A DNA stretch of 64,000 bases from Nonlabens agnitus (GTDB lineage Bacteria; Bacteroidota; Bacteroidia; Flavobacteriales; Flavobacteriaceae), in NCBI RefSeq assembly GCF_002994045.1, contig NZ_MQUC01000003.1, positions 372,001-436,000 of the forward strand, given 5' to 3'. The position numbers were made by a program, and so were the translations under genes. Positions 8,259 through 16,371 of the stretch are shown piece after piece (position 1 is the stretch's first letter; every line of letters starts with the position of its first letter). The notes under the pieces are model-generated. The model saw nothing but the letters and a program-made list of their open reading frames with translations, was not told the DNA's origin and searched no databases.

Positions 8259-9305
8259 ATGAAAAAATCCCAGCTTAAAAATATATTTAGAGTCTTATTC
8301 ATCGCAGCCAGTATTGGGTCTCTGTATTTTGTTCCATGGGTTCTGGTAAAAGCCTGGATCATGCCGTTGCCAGATACCGTGCAAGAGCAAGTCGATGCGA
8401 TCATCGATTATGATATCGATGGCGTAGTAGTGTATGTGGATCAAGCTGGTAAAGCGCCACAATTTTATGCTGCTGGATATAAGGATCGTGCCAATAAGAT
8501 TCCCGCAGATCCTCATGCTCTTTTCAAGATTGCTAGTATTAATAAGCTTTATGTCGCCGTTGCGATCACTAAATTGGTACACCAGAACAAACTAGCTCTA
8601 GACCAGAACCTAGCACATTACTTTCCAGAGCTGGCCGATAGAATTGAGTACGCAGACCAGATCACCGTGCGCAACATGGTCATGCACCGCAGTGGCATCC
8701 CTAATTTTACAGAATATCCAGGATTTTGGGAAAACCCTCAAGATAAAAATACTGATGTACTGGAATACGCACTGGATCTACCGGCTAACTTTGCTCCAGA
8801 TACTGATTATGAATATTCTAACACCAATTACCTATTGCTTACCAGGCTTATCGAAAAGGCTGTAGGCTATTCCCATCATCAATTTATCAGAGAGCAAATC
8901 CTACAACCGCTAGGCTTAAAAAACACCTTTTTTAGTTTGAGCGAGATCGACCTGGACCGTTTGATGAGCGGCTATTACGTAGGTGTTGAAGAAGACATCA
9001 AGACCAATGATTACGGCTCCATGATTGCCACGCCTCAAGACGTAGGCATATTTCTAAGAGCCTTGAACGACGGCACCTTGTTCACCCCAGCAGAACAAGA
9101 AACCTATTCGCAGATTTACGAATACGAACATGGTGGTTTGATACCAGGTTATCAAAGCCTCGCCGAATACCACGAGGACATCGACACGGTCGTCATTCAG
9201 GTGATGAATACCACAGATTTTGAAGGTTACAACTGGAATCTTTCCCAGATCTTCATCAACCGCATTGTCAAAATCGTACGCAACAGCACAAAAGAAGCAG
9301 GATAG
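8259..9305 (+). CDS. Membrane-anchored serine hydrolase, class C beta-lactamase fold
   Basis: 348 residues from ATG 8259 (MKKSQLKNIFRVLF.., a clear start for an N-terminal membrane anchor; an upstream TTG at 8232 is less likely). Active-site elements: S-I-N-K in KIASINKLYVAV, Y-S-N in YEYSNTNYL and H-G-G in EHGGLIPGY. It lacks the C-terminal beta domain of the paralogue at 5361. Periplasm-facing hydrolase or transpeptidase-like enzyme of unknown substrate. A copy of the CGCTTTCGCGAAAGCG palindrome starts 15 bp after the stop codon. Confidence 0.75.
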   Translation: MKKSQLKNIFRVLFIAASIGSLYFVPWVLVKAWIMPLPDTVQEQVDAIIDYDIDGVVVYVDQAGKAPQFYAAGYKDRANKIPADPHALFKIASINKLYVAVAITKLVHQNKLALDQNLAHYFPELADRIEYADQITVRNMVMHRSGIPNFTEYPGFWENPQDKNTDVLEYALDLPANFAPDTDYEYSNTNYLLLTRLIEKAVGYSHHQFIREQILQPLGLKNTFFSLSEIDLDRLMSGYYVGVEEDIKTNDYGSMIATPQDVGIFLRALNDGTLFTPAEQETYSQIYEYEHGGLIPGYQSLAEYHEDIDTVVIQVMNTTDFEGYNWNLSQIFINRIVKIVRNSTKEAG

Positions 9306-9319
9306 ATGGTCATTGAGTT

Positions 9320-9335
9320 CGCTTTCGCGAAAGCG
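9320..9335. repeat. Flavobacterial palindrome, copy 2
   Basis: Perfect CGCTTTCGCGAAAGCG, intergenic between the serine hydrolase and the aldo/keto reductase. Confidence 0.9.
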
Positions 9336-9432
9336 ATATCATCCCACAACTGGTACACATTAAAAAACTGCTAAATCGAGGTAGCGAACTCGCCAGAAAG
9401 GTTTCTAAGGAGTACCTTAGGAAAAAGAAGTC

Positions 9433-10386
9433 ATGGAAACCAAACAGATAGGAACTACAGATTTAAGAATCCCACCAGTAGCCTTTGGGTGTAACGTGTT
9501 GGGGTGGACCATGGATCGCAAACAGTCCTTTAAAGTGTTGGATGAGTTGTACGAAATGGGATTCAATTACATGGACACGGCAGATGTGTATTCCAGATGG
9601 GTCGATGGGCATGAAGGTGGCGAGAGCGAGCGCATTTTGGGCGCCTGGATGAAGGAACGCGGCTTAAGGGGCCGCATCATTGTCGCGACCAAGGTTGGAA
9701 TGGATGTAGGTCAAGGACACATCGACCTTTCCAGAAGCCACATTACCCAGCAAATTGAGAAAAGTCTCCACAACCTACAAACCGATTATGTAGATATCTA
9801 TTTCTCACATCGCCATGATCCCAACGTTGAGGTAGCAGATGTGCTGGAGACCTATGCGGGATTGATCAAGGAGGGAAAAGTGAGGCACGTAGGCGCCAGC
9901 AGTTTCCCACTGGATGTCTTTAAAAAGGCCATCGCTTTGCATGAGCAACATGAGTTGCCTAAATATCAAATCTACCAGCCAGAATACAGCATCCTACATC
10001 GCACCGACTTTGAAAATGGCTATCAGGATTTCGTTCTTCAAAACGATATCGCGGTCACGAATTACTGGGCACTGGCTAACGGTTTCCTCACTGGTAAATA
10101 TGAGAGCATCGATGACATTAAAGGAACCTCTCGCGAAAGCAATTTGAAGAAATACTTTGACGATAAAGGTATGCGTGTCTTGAAGGCTCTACAACAAGTA
10201 TCTCAGGACACAGGAATATCACAAGCTGGTGTGACCATTGCGCGGACCATCGCACAGCCGGGAATCACGGCGCCTATCGTGAGTGCCACAAAGCCAGGGC
10301 AACTTCAAGCCTTTAGGGAAGCAGCAACCAACTCCTTAAGCAAGGATCATCTTGCTATGTTGAATAAGGCAAGCCTAGACGGGTAA
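9433..10386 (+). CDS. Aldo/keto reductase
   Basis: 317 residues, (beta/alpha)8 aldo/keto reductase. The catalytic tetrad can be placed: Asp and Tyr in YMDTADVYSRW, Lys in IIVATKVGMD, His in DIYFSHRHDPN. The NADPH-binding C-terminal part has VSATKPGQLQAF. Cytoplasmic; reduces carbonyls or sugar aldehydes with NADPH. The long loop WVDGHEGGESERILG matches the YajO/YccK-like bacterial branch, but the substrate is unknown. Monocistronic by context. Confidence 0.85.
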   Translation: METKQIGTTDLRIPPVAFGCNVLGWTMDRKQSFKVLDELYEMGFNYMDTADVYSRWVDGHEGGESERILGAWMKERGLRGRIIVATKVGMDVGQGHIDLSRSHITQQIEKSLHNLQTDYVDIYFSHRHDPNVEVADVLETYAGLIKEGKVRHVGASSFPLDVFKKAIALHEQHELPKYQIYQPEYSILHRTDFENGYQDFVLQNDIAVTNYWALANGFLTGKYESIDDIKGTSRESNLKKYFDDKGMRVLKALQQVSQDTGISQAGVTIARTIAQPGITAPIVSATKPGQLQAFREAATNSLSKDHLAMLNKASLDG

Positions 10387-10468
10387 TACCAATACATCCA
10401 CAGTAAATACCTTAATATTTTAAGGATCCATAATATAAGGGTTGTGTAAAATGAAAATTCCTGTATAT

Positions 10469-10493
10469 TTGGTAGACCAGTCTGGTCGACCAA
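10469..10493. promoter_or_regulatory. 25-bp near-perfect palindrome, possible operator
   Basis: TTGGTAGACCAG-T-CTGGTCGACCAA: the arms pair except for one A/G pair, and are followed by GTTTTT. The core AGACCAG-T-CTGGTC resembles operators of TetR-type repressors. It lies 72 bp before the T9SS gene and 83 bp after the aldo/keto reductase stop. With the T run it could also end transcription of the reductase gene. No regulator gene is adjacent. Confidence 0.5.
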
Positions 10494-10564
10494 GTTTTTC
10501 TAATCAGGATAATTGAAAGCACCAGGCCGTTAATTCATTTTACTAAACAGTTAAACCATTTATT

Positions 10565-11680
10565 ATGAAAAAAACATTACTCATTTTAGTTGCTGCATTT
10601 ATGGCGACACAATTAGCATCTGCCCAATATTACATAAACGAAATATTTGTGGCGCCTCCAGGAGACGACTTCCCTAATGAATACATCGAGTTGAGAGGCC
10701 CTAACGGTGGTACATTTCCCGAAGGAACCTACTTAGTTCAAATTGAAGGTGACATCGACAATAATCCAGGTGATGTAGAGTCTGATAGTCCTAGTTCTAG
10801 TGGAGATAACACGTTTTCACAAGGTGGTATTATTCCGCTAGGTGGCATTTCTTTAGGTTCAAATGGAATATTAGTGATCGCATCCACTGGGAATGATTAC
10901 ACCATTGATCCTGATGCTGCCGTACTTTTAGATGTTACCGATGGAACGCTGGAAGACAAGAGTCATACTTTTATGCTCATCAATGCTCCCGTCAAACCAG
11001 AATCAAGTGATGATATTGACTCAAACGACGATGGTACACCAGATGGAGATGTTTTTGCAAGCTGGACCATCTATGATAGTATCGGGTTTTCTGACGATGA
11101 TGGCGGCGAAATCGTATATGGACAGATTAATTTTGTACAAGAAAATCCAGGCAACACGACCATCACGCTTCCAGGATCCACGGTGGTGATGACAAGTACA
11201 GATGAATATGATTATGCTGCACGCATTAATAACAGCAATGGATATACCGTTACTGATGATGAAACTACTTCTGATTGGGTAGGCGGCGATGTCAACAGTA
11301 GAAATGCTGAAAGAACTCAATACGAGTTCTCTTCTACCGATGGTCGAGTGATTCCAAGTTTTTTTGCAGGAGCAATTGTAGAGAACAATATAGGAGCGCT
11401 TAATTTTGGTCAGAGTGGAGACGTGGCGTCTTCACAGTCTTTTGCTTTCACTAGCCTTTCCATTTATCCTAACCCAGCCACGTCTTTTCTTAATGTGGTT
11501 TCCAATGGACCAGAAGCCATAACAGGTGCAGAAATTTTTGACGTATTGGGAAAAAGAGTAAAAGCACTTAATGACTGGAACAGCAACCAGATTAATGTTG
11601 ACGCTTTAAACAGCGGTGTGTACTTCTTGAAAGTGTATTCCAACGACAACAGTATCACTAGAAAAATCGTTATTCAATAG
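10565..11680 (+). CDS. T9SS-secreted protein with lamin-tail-like domain
   Basis: 371 residues. Signal peptide (..FMATQLASAQ). An N-terminal beta-sandwich-like region begins YYINEIFVAPPGDDFPNEYIEL, the pattern of lamin-tail (LTD) domains, with many Asp/Asn typical of Ca-binding extracellular proteins. The last about 75 residues are a type A sorting domain: LSIYPNPATSFLNV .. DVLGKRV .. LNSGVYFLKV .. ITRKIVIQ. It should be exported and then moved through the type IX system to the cell surface or medium. Role unknown. Confidence 0.8.
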   Translation: MKKTLLILVAAFMATQLASAQYYINEIFVAPPGDDFPNEYIELRGPNGGTFPEGTYLVQIEGDIDNNPGDVESDSPSSSGDNTFSQGGIIPLGGISLGSNGILVIASTGNDYTIDPDAAVLLDVTDGTLEDKSHTFMLINAPVKPESSDDIDSNDDGTPDGDVFASWTIYDSIGFSDDDGGEIVYGQINFVQENPGNTTITLPGSTVVMTSTDEYDYAARINNSNGYTVTDDETTSDWVGGDVNSRNAERTQYEFSSTDGRVIPSFFAGAIVENNIGALNFGQSGDVASSQSFAFTSLSIYPNPATSFLNVVSNGPEAITGAEIFDVLGKRVKALNDWNSNQINVDALNSGVYFLKVYSNDNSITRKIVIQ

Positions 11681-11700
11681 AGTAACTTGATTTTCAATAC

Positions 11701-11736
11701 AAATCCAGTAGGGCAGTGCCTTACTGGATTTTTTTG
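11701..11736 (+). terminator. Rho-independent terminator after the T9SS gene
   Basis: Stem AATCCAGTA-GGC / GCC-TACTGGATT with loop AGT followed by TTTTTTG, 20 bp after the stop codon. Confidence 0.85.
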
Positions 11737-11803
11737 TTGAGGCTGTCTCACCACACAAGAGAATCAGCCACGAAAGATGGTAATTACAAAACCTCAAGAA
11801 ATC

Positions 11804-11838
11804 AAAAAACCACACTCTTTAATGGAGTGTGGTTTTTC
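11804..11838. terminator. Bidirectional terminator
   Basis: AAACCACACTC-TTTAAT-GAGTGTGGTTT with A and T runs on the two sides, immediately downstream of the minus-strand YeeE-like gene that ends at 11841. Confidence 0.8.
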
Positions 11839-11840
11839 AT

Positions 11841-12161
11841 TTATTTCGTGAGCTCAATACGATATTCAGTCTGAAGCTGCTGTGCTATTTCTGGATTGAT
11901 CGGGACCTTATTGTCACTCATAAAATTTGAGCCGATAAAACCACCAGCTACTGCGCCCCACACGACCATAAGATTCCAGCGTTCTGCTTTCCAGTCAAAT
12001 TTGAAGAAACCTGCAGCCTTCCCAGCACCTACAGTCGCACAAGCTGTCCTCAAATTTGAAGACATTCCAAATTGTTTGCCCAGAAGCAACAAAATGAACA
12101 TGGTCAATGCGATAAGTGGTCCTGCTACATACCAAGGCCACGGTTCATAAATCCAATTCAT
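11841..12161 (-). CDS. Truncated YeeE/YedE (TsuA-like) sulfur transporter half
   Basis: 106 residues from ATG 12161 (MNWIYEPWPWYVAGPL, the conserved start of Bacteroidota YeeE proteins; an upstream in-frame ATG at 12188 would crowd the promoter). Family members carry thiosulfate or sulfur species across the inner membrane and are usually about 180 aa halves or about 330-400 aa full proteins. This one has the first about 80 residues with two membrane segments and SSNLRTACATVGAG, then ends ..QQLQTEYRIELTK with a terminator right behind it. The second half with its conserved Cys is missing, and so is the usual partner gene. It has its own GTAAC-N4-GTTAC promoter. It may be functional as a short subunit, or may be a remnant. 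Confidence 0.65.
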   Translation of the reverse strand: MNWIYEPWPWYVAGPLIALTMFILLLLGKQFGMSSNLRTACATVGAGKAAGFFKFDWKAERWNLMVVWGAVAGGFIGSNFMSDNKVPINPEIAQQLQTEYRIELTK

Positions 12162-12176
12162 TTTTACTATTTCTGT

Positions 12177-12220
12177 CAAATATGACACTTTCGCGAAAGC
12201 GAAATTGTAACAATAGTTAC
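12177..12220 (-). promoter_or_regulatory. Island promoter 1 (yeeE-like): Crp/Fnr-type site plus -7 box
   Basis: Palindrome GTAAC-N4-GTTAC at 12207-12220, 22 nt, then CATATTTG (-7 box, complement of 12177-12184). A palindromic repeat copy (12186-12201) lies between them. The palindrome ends 45 bp before the start codon at 12161. Confidence 0.75.
12186..12201. repeat. Flavobacterial palindrome, copy 3 (one mismatch)
   Basis: CACTTTCGCGAAAGCG, second base changed. It sits inside promoter 1, in the 22-nt spacer between operator and -7 box. Confidence 0.75.
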
Positions 12221-12232
12221 TTTATTCCATAT

Positions 12233-13270
12233 TTAATAACTAGTATCATCCAGCTTTACGGTACCGTTGAAAGTTTTATATAGAAAGATGAAATATCCAG
12301 CAAGCAGTGGTGCACCAATCAATACGATGGTCAACATAATTCCCAACGATTTTTGTGAAGAAGCTGCATTATAGATCGTTACATTATATTCAGGATCGAT
12401 GGAGGATGGCAGCAATACTGGATAAAGTTGAAAAGCTACCAGCATTAACAAAAAGGACATGGTCAAAGAAGAGAACACCAATGCATTGATGTATTTTTTC
12501 TTTGAAACAAGTCTAGGCACATTTGCTATTGCCAGCAACGCCAAGACAGGGAGAACGAACGATATGGGTTGCTCTTTAAAATTTTCTGTAACACCTTCTA
12601 CAAAAATGAGGGTATACAAAGACATTACAGAAAAACTAACAATAAAAAATATCATACCTCTCTTGAGTAAAAAAGTTAACCTAGCATGTAGGCGGCCTTC
12701 TGTTTTAAGCAATAAAAATATAGCTCCTTGCGTCATAAATAGAGCTACTGTAGTTATTCCTACCATTATGGCATAGGGCGATAGAAAGTGAAAGAAAATA
12801 CCTCCTTCAAAGCTTAGATCCTTACCTATTGCAAACCCTTGAATAATATTGCCCAACACGACACCTAATAAAAAGGAGATCAAAATGTTGGAAAGGGAAT
12901 AGACAATATCCCATGTTTTGCGCCACCAGGGCATTTCTTCTGCACTTCTAAATTTGATGGAAATGGACCTCAAAACCAGAAGCATAAGAAATAACATAAA
13001 TGGCACGTACATCGATGAGAGCATGGTAGCATACATGACTGGAAAACCTGCAAACAATGCACCACCACCTATGACCAAAAATACCTGATTTGCGTCCCAA
13101 AGTGGTCCTATTGCATTGATGGCGATACGTCTGCTCAAATCCTTTCTGAAAAATAAGTGCCAGGCACCTGCACCATAGTCAAATCCTTCTAGAATGGCAT
13201 AGCCAGAGAACAATAAGCCGACAACTAAAAACCACAGCGTGGGATAATCCAGTCCTAAAAAAGTTTCCAT
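12233..13270 (-). CDS. cydB: Cytochrome bd oxidase subunit II
   Basis: 345 residues, 8-9 membrane segments. METFLGLDYPTLWF, GYAILEGFDYGAGAWHL and AINAIGPLWDANQVFLV are signature segments of CydB. With CydA it forms the quinol oxidase that reduces O2 to water using hemes b558, b595 and d. bd oxidases are known to keep working in the presence of sulfide, which blocks heme-copper oxidases. It starts 9 bp after cydA and shares the cydA promoter. Confidence 0.95.
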   Translation of the reverse strand: METFLGLDYPTLWFLVVGLLFSGYAILEGFDYGAGAWHLFFRKDLSRRIAINAIGPLWDANQVFLVIGGGALFAGFPVMYATMLSSMYVPFMLFLMLLVLRSISIKFRSAEEMPWWRKTWDIVYSLSNILISFLLGVVLGNIIQGFAIGKDLSFEGGIFFHFLSPYAIMVGITTVALFMTQGAIFLLLKTEGRLHARLTFLLKRGMIFFIVSFSVMSLYTLIFVEGVTENFKEQPISFVLPVLALLAIANVPRLVSKKKYINALVFSSLTMSFLLMLVAFQLYPVLLPSSIDPEYNVTIYNAASSQKSLGIMLTIVLIGAPLLAGYFIFLYKTFNGTVKLDDTSY

Positions 13271-13279
13271 AGTGATTTG

Positions 13280-14635
13280 TTATACGTGTTTCAAAAATTC
13301 GTCTGGATTTTGCGCTTCTTCATAAGGGCCATGTTTGATCTTCTTATTCATGAAGTAAAGAAATAGAAGAAAAAGTATGCTATACACTATTAAGAATAAA
13401 ATCAACGAAAAGAGAATCTGATTGGAAGAGACTTCCTGTGAGAAACCTTCGTCCGTTCTTAAGTGCCCGTATACAATCCAAGGTTGTCTTCCCATCTCTG
13501 CAGAGAACCAACCGACTTGATTTGCTATCTGGGGTAGAAGCACTGAAAATGCAAAAAACTTAAGGAGCCATCTCTTATCAAATAGCGTCCCACGCCACCA
13601 CAGGAAACTGGCATAAAGTGTTAGACCTATAAGGATCATGCCTATGGAAATCATAATGTGATAAAATTGGAATACGGCATTTACCTGACTAGGTCTATCC
13701 CTTTTAGGAAAGGCGTTGAGTCCAGTAATAGGCTCTTGAAAATCCTGATGCACGAGGAATGATAAACCGCCTGGGATTTTAACACCTGTGACTTCTTGGG
13801 TTTCATTATCCACCCAACCGAATAGGTACAAATCTGCCGGTGCTGATGCTTCATAATGTCCTTCCATAGCGGCAAGTTTTGCTGGCTGGTTTACGGCAAC
13901 ACCATCTGCAGAGCTATGGCCAGAAATAAGTTGCGTCAATGAAATGATAGTGGCTAGAACCAAGGCTATCTTGAACGCCTTTTTAGAAATTTCTACATAT
14001 CGTCCTTTAAGTAAATAATAGGCATGGACACTTAAAACTAAAAATGCCCCTGCCAAAAAAGCCCCTTGCCATACATGAATGATTCTATCAACACTGGAAG
14101 GATTAAATACCATGGCCCAGAAGTCAGTCACCTCAGCTCGAGCATTGAAACCTTCTCCTACAATGTGATAACCGGCTGGAGTTTGTTGCCAGCTGTTTGC
14201 TACCACTATCCACACGGCAGAAAACATGGAGCCTAAGAATACTCCAATGGTTGATATAAAATGCACCCTGGGCGACACCCGATTCCACCCAAATAATAAG
14301 ATGCCCAAAAATGCACTTTCTAAACCAAATGCAAATAGGCCTTCTGCCGCAAGCGCGCTACCAAAAATATCACCTACATACCTTGAGTATACCGACCAGT
14401 TGGTACCAAATTCAAATTCCATGATGATACCGGTGGCAACACCTATCCCAAATGTTATTGCGAAAATCTTTAACCAGAATCGTGTCAGTATTTCATATTG
14501 TTTATTGCCAGTCTTCAAGTACATCCCTTCAAAGAACACCATGATCAACCCAAGACCTATGCTTAGAGGTGGATAGATATAATGAAAAGCTATAGTAAAG
14601 GCAAACTGAATTCTAGCAAGGATTTCTGTGTCCAT
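13280..14635 (-). CDS. cydA: Cytochrome bd oxidase subunit I
   Basis: 451 residues from ATG 14635 (MDTEILARIQFAFTIAFHYIYPP); an upstream in-frame start at 14671 is not needed. His ligands are visible in AFHYIYPPLSIGLG (heme d/b595) and IHVWQGAFLAGAF (b558), the Met ligand region in WFSAEMGRQPW. It is clearly shorter than E. coli CydA (522 aa), consistent with a short Q-loop form. Inner membrane, quinol oxidation at the periplasmic face. Its promoter carries an operator with one mismatch (GTATC for GTAAC), 50 bp before the start codon. Confidence 0.95.
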   Translation of the reverse strand: MDTEILARIQFAFTIAFHYIYPPLSIGLGLIMVFFEGMYLKTGNKQYEILTRFWLKIFAITFGIGVATGIIMEFEFGTNWSVYSRYVGDIFGSALAAEGLFAFGLESAFLGILLFGWNRVSPRVHFISTIGVFLGSMFSAVWIVVANSWQQTPAGYHIVGEGFNARAEVTDFWAMVFNPSSVDRIIHVWQGAFLAGAFLVLSVHAYYLLKGRYVEISKKAFKIALVLATIISLTQLISGHSSADGVAVNQPAKLAAMEGHYEASAPADLYLFGWVDNETQEVTGVKIPGGLSFLVHQDFQEPITGLNAFPKRDRPSQVNAVFQFYHIMISIGMILIGLTLYASFLWWRGTLFDKRWLLKFFAFSVLLPQIANQVGWFSAEMGRQPWIVYGHLRTDEGFSQEVSSNQILFSLILFLIVYSILFLLFLYFMNKKIKHGPYEEAQNPDEFLKHV

Positions 14636-14655
14636 GGGGGCTTTAAATTTGACTC

Positions 14656-14699
14656 TAAAGTTAAAAATCAACTTTTAACTAAAGTGTAACAAGAGATAC
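14656..14699 (-). promoter_or_regulatory. Island promoter 2 (cydAB): Crp/Fnr-type site plus -7 box
   Basis: On the minus strand GTATC-TCTT-GTTAC (14686-14699, one mismatch to the palindrome), 22 nt, TAACTTTA (complement of 14656-14663). 50 bp between operator and the cydA start. Confidence 0.75.
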
Positions 14700-14817
14700 T
14701 TATTTCCAGTAAAGATTGCAGTAGCATGATGGTAGAAAGGTGGGAGCCTCAAAAGTGCATTGCTTGACTACTTGCGAATTCTGATTTTTAAATTACGCAA
14801 CTATAATTGTAGAAGAG

Positions 14818-14955
14818 ATGGTATTTACAAGAAAACTTTATTTAACTACAGCTGTAGTTAGAGGCTTTATTTTTATTCTACTAACCATACTGTTTTACTT
14901 TCTCTTTTTGAGCGCAAAAAGAAAAAGGTCACGATGTAAATTCATGACCTTCTGA
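14818..14955 (+). CDS. Possible 45-aa single-span membrane protein
   Basis: ATG 14818 to TGA 14953-14955. One hydrophobic segment (VVRGFIFILLTILFYFLFL) followed by a strongly basic tail (SAKRKRSRCK). It lies divergent from cydA in a 342-bp gap and overlaps the terminator of the minus-strand SQR-like gene, which argues against it. It does not look like CydX. Coding status uncertain. Confidence 0.25.
   Translation: MVFTRKLYLTTAVVRGFIFILLTILFYFLFLSAKRKRSRCKFMTF
14843..14858. other. 16-bp perfect palindrome AACTACAGCTGTAGTT
   Basis: Perfect dyad in the gap between cydA and the SQR-like gene. It also forms codons in the doubtful 45-aa frame. Could be an operator; no regulator is suggested by context. 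Confidence 0.35.
14925..14953 (-). terminator. Terminator of the SQR-like gene
   Basis: Minus strand AAGGTCA .. TGACCTT followed by TTTCTTTTT, 25 bp after the SQR-like stop codon. Confidence 0.65.
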
Positions 14956-14977
14956 AATATCCCTTTGCTTTTAAGTT

Positions 14978-16285
14978 TTACACATCTATACCCTTCAACA
15001 TCTTGTTCCAGTATAGATAGGGAAGCATGAATTTTTTAAGCATCCATAAACGCCAGTGCTCTTTTGAACTGTCTGAGATAAACATTTGTTTGAGCTTAGG
15101 GTCTGGTGTGAAGTTGTTGTCGTAATCAAATTCTGCCAGTACCATCTTTCCATAATCAGTGACTAGAGGGCAAGATGAATAACCATTATAAGATTTAGAA
15201 CCTAATTTATCTGTCTGAATCATTAAGTTAATATTATCCACAACAACTGGGACTTGCTTTCTAATTGCCGCACCTGTTTTTGCTGTAGGTAAGGCAGCAA
15301 CATCACCTAAACTGAAGATGTTTTTAAATTTATTGTGCTGCATGGTATGCTTGTTCACATCGACCCAACCAGCTTCATTGACTAAAACGGATTCTTTGAC
15401 GAATTTAGGTGCTACACTAGGTGGAGCGGTATGAAGCATATCGTAATGAATACCGTAGCGTTTCCCATCACGAATTACTTTTACATCTTTATAATTATAT
15501 TGAAATGCCTTGTCAATAAATTTTCCTTCGTCTTGGCCAGACATTACCACACAACCACCAGCTGTTACATCCTTTGCCAGTTCGTACCAGGCAATTTGCT
15601 TTTCTGCATCTACGGCCACCAGCTTATGATGAAACCTAAGATTGATGTCTTTGCGGTCTACCACTTTCATGAGAGTTTTCGCAATTTCCTTGACTCCAAA
15701 AATCACTGATCCCGCAGTGGCAAAAACTACATTAGATTTATCTCTAACACCTGTTTTTCTGAAGTGACTATCTGCTAAGTACATTATTTTTTGAGGCGCG
15801 CCGCCACATTTAATGGGCGTTGTAGGTTGTGTGAATAATGCTGTACCACCCTTAAAGTTCTTTATCACATTCCACGTGTGGACTGGATCTGTGTAATTGC
15901 TACATACAACACCTTTGTCCATGGCATCGCCTAAACCTAGCACAAGACTAAAGTCATAGGCTAAACCTGGTGCAACTACTAAATAGTCATACGTGACAGC
16001 GCCATGATTGAGAGTTAAAACTGCGTTATTGTCAGGATCAAAACCGGTTGCTTTATCCTTAATCCATTTGACACCCTTAGGCATAATCGATGCCATGGGC
16101 TTACCAGTTTTTTCATAGTCATAGGTACCAGCTCCCACTAGAGTCCATGCGGGTTGGTAAAAATGCGTTTCTGCAGGTTCAATGATAGCGATGCTATTGG
16201 ATATTTTTTGCTGTAATAGTTGAGCTGCGGTCATAATTCCAGCGGTCCCGCCGCCTATGATCAGTACTTGATGATGCGTTGCCAT
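14978..16285 (-). CDS. Sulfide:quinone oxidoreductase-like FAD flavoprotein
   Basis: 435 residues. N-terminal dinucleotide-binding motif VLIIGGGTAGIM, FAD-binding SLGDVAALPTAKTGAAIRKQ near residue 340. The sequence around Cys160 (TTPIKCGGAPQKIMYL) and YGIHYDMLHTAPP match the SQR branch that includes mitochondrial SQOR. SQR oxidises sulfide, passes electrons to quinone and leaves persulfide on a thiol acceptor at the inner membrane. Cys128 and Cys160 are present, but where SQOR has G-D-C the sequence reads G-D-V, so the third redox cysteine seems absent. The reaction may therefore differ or use another Cys (GGCVVMSG). Own promoter with a perfect operator 51 bp upstream. Confidence 0.75.
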   Translation of the reverse strand: MATHHQVLIIGGGTAGIMTAAQLLQQKISNSIAIIEPAETHFYQPAWTLVGAGTYDYEKTGKPMASIMPKGVKWIKDKATGFDPDNNAVLTLNHGAVTYDYLVVAPGLAYDFSLVLGLGDAMDKGVVCSNYTDPVHTWNVIKNFKGGTALFTQPTTPIKCGGAPQKIMYLADSHFRKTGVRDKSNVVFATAGSVIFGVKEIAKTLMKVVDRKDINLRFHHKLVAVDAEKQIAWYELAKDVTAGGCVVMSGQDEGKFIDKAFQYNYKDVKVIRDGKRYGIHYDMLHTAPPSVAPKFVKESVLVNEAGWVDVNKHTMQHNKFKNIFSLGDVAALPTAKTGAAIRKQVPVVVDNINLMIQTDKLGSKSYNGYSSCPLVTDYGKMVLAEFDYDNNFTPDPKLKQMFISDSSKEHWRLWMLKKFMLPYLYWNKMLKGIDV

Positions 16286-16306
16286 AGTATGTCTTTATAA
16301 TTCTCT

Positions 16307-16350
16307 TAAATGTAAATAGCTCTAATCAGAATATGTGTAACTGTTGTTAC
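16307..16350 (-). promoter_or_regulatory. Island promoter 3 (SQR-like gene): Crp/Fnr-type site plus -7 box
   Basis: GTAAC-N4-GTTAC at 16337-16350, 22 nt, TACATTTA (complement of 16307-16314). 51 bp between operator and the start codon at 16285. Confidence 0.85.
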
Positions 16351-16371
16351 AGATCTCTTTTTTCTAATTTT

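Noticed and set aside
5361..9305. Antibiotic resistance role for the two beta-lactamase-fold hydrolases
   Set aside because: Motifs are those of the broad serine hydrolase family; nothing points to a true beta-lactamase.
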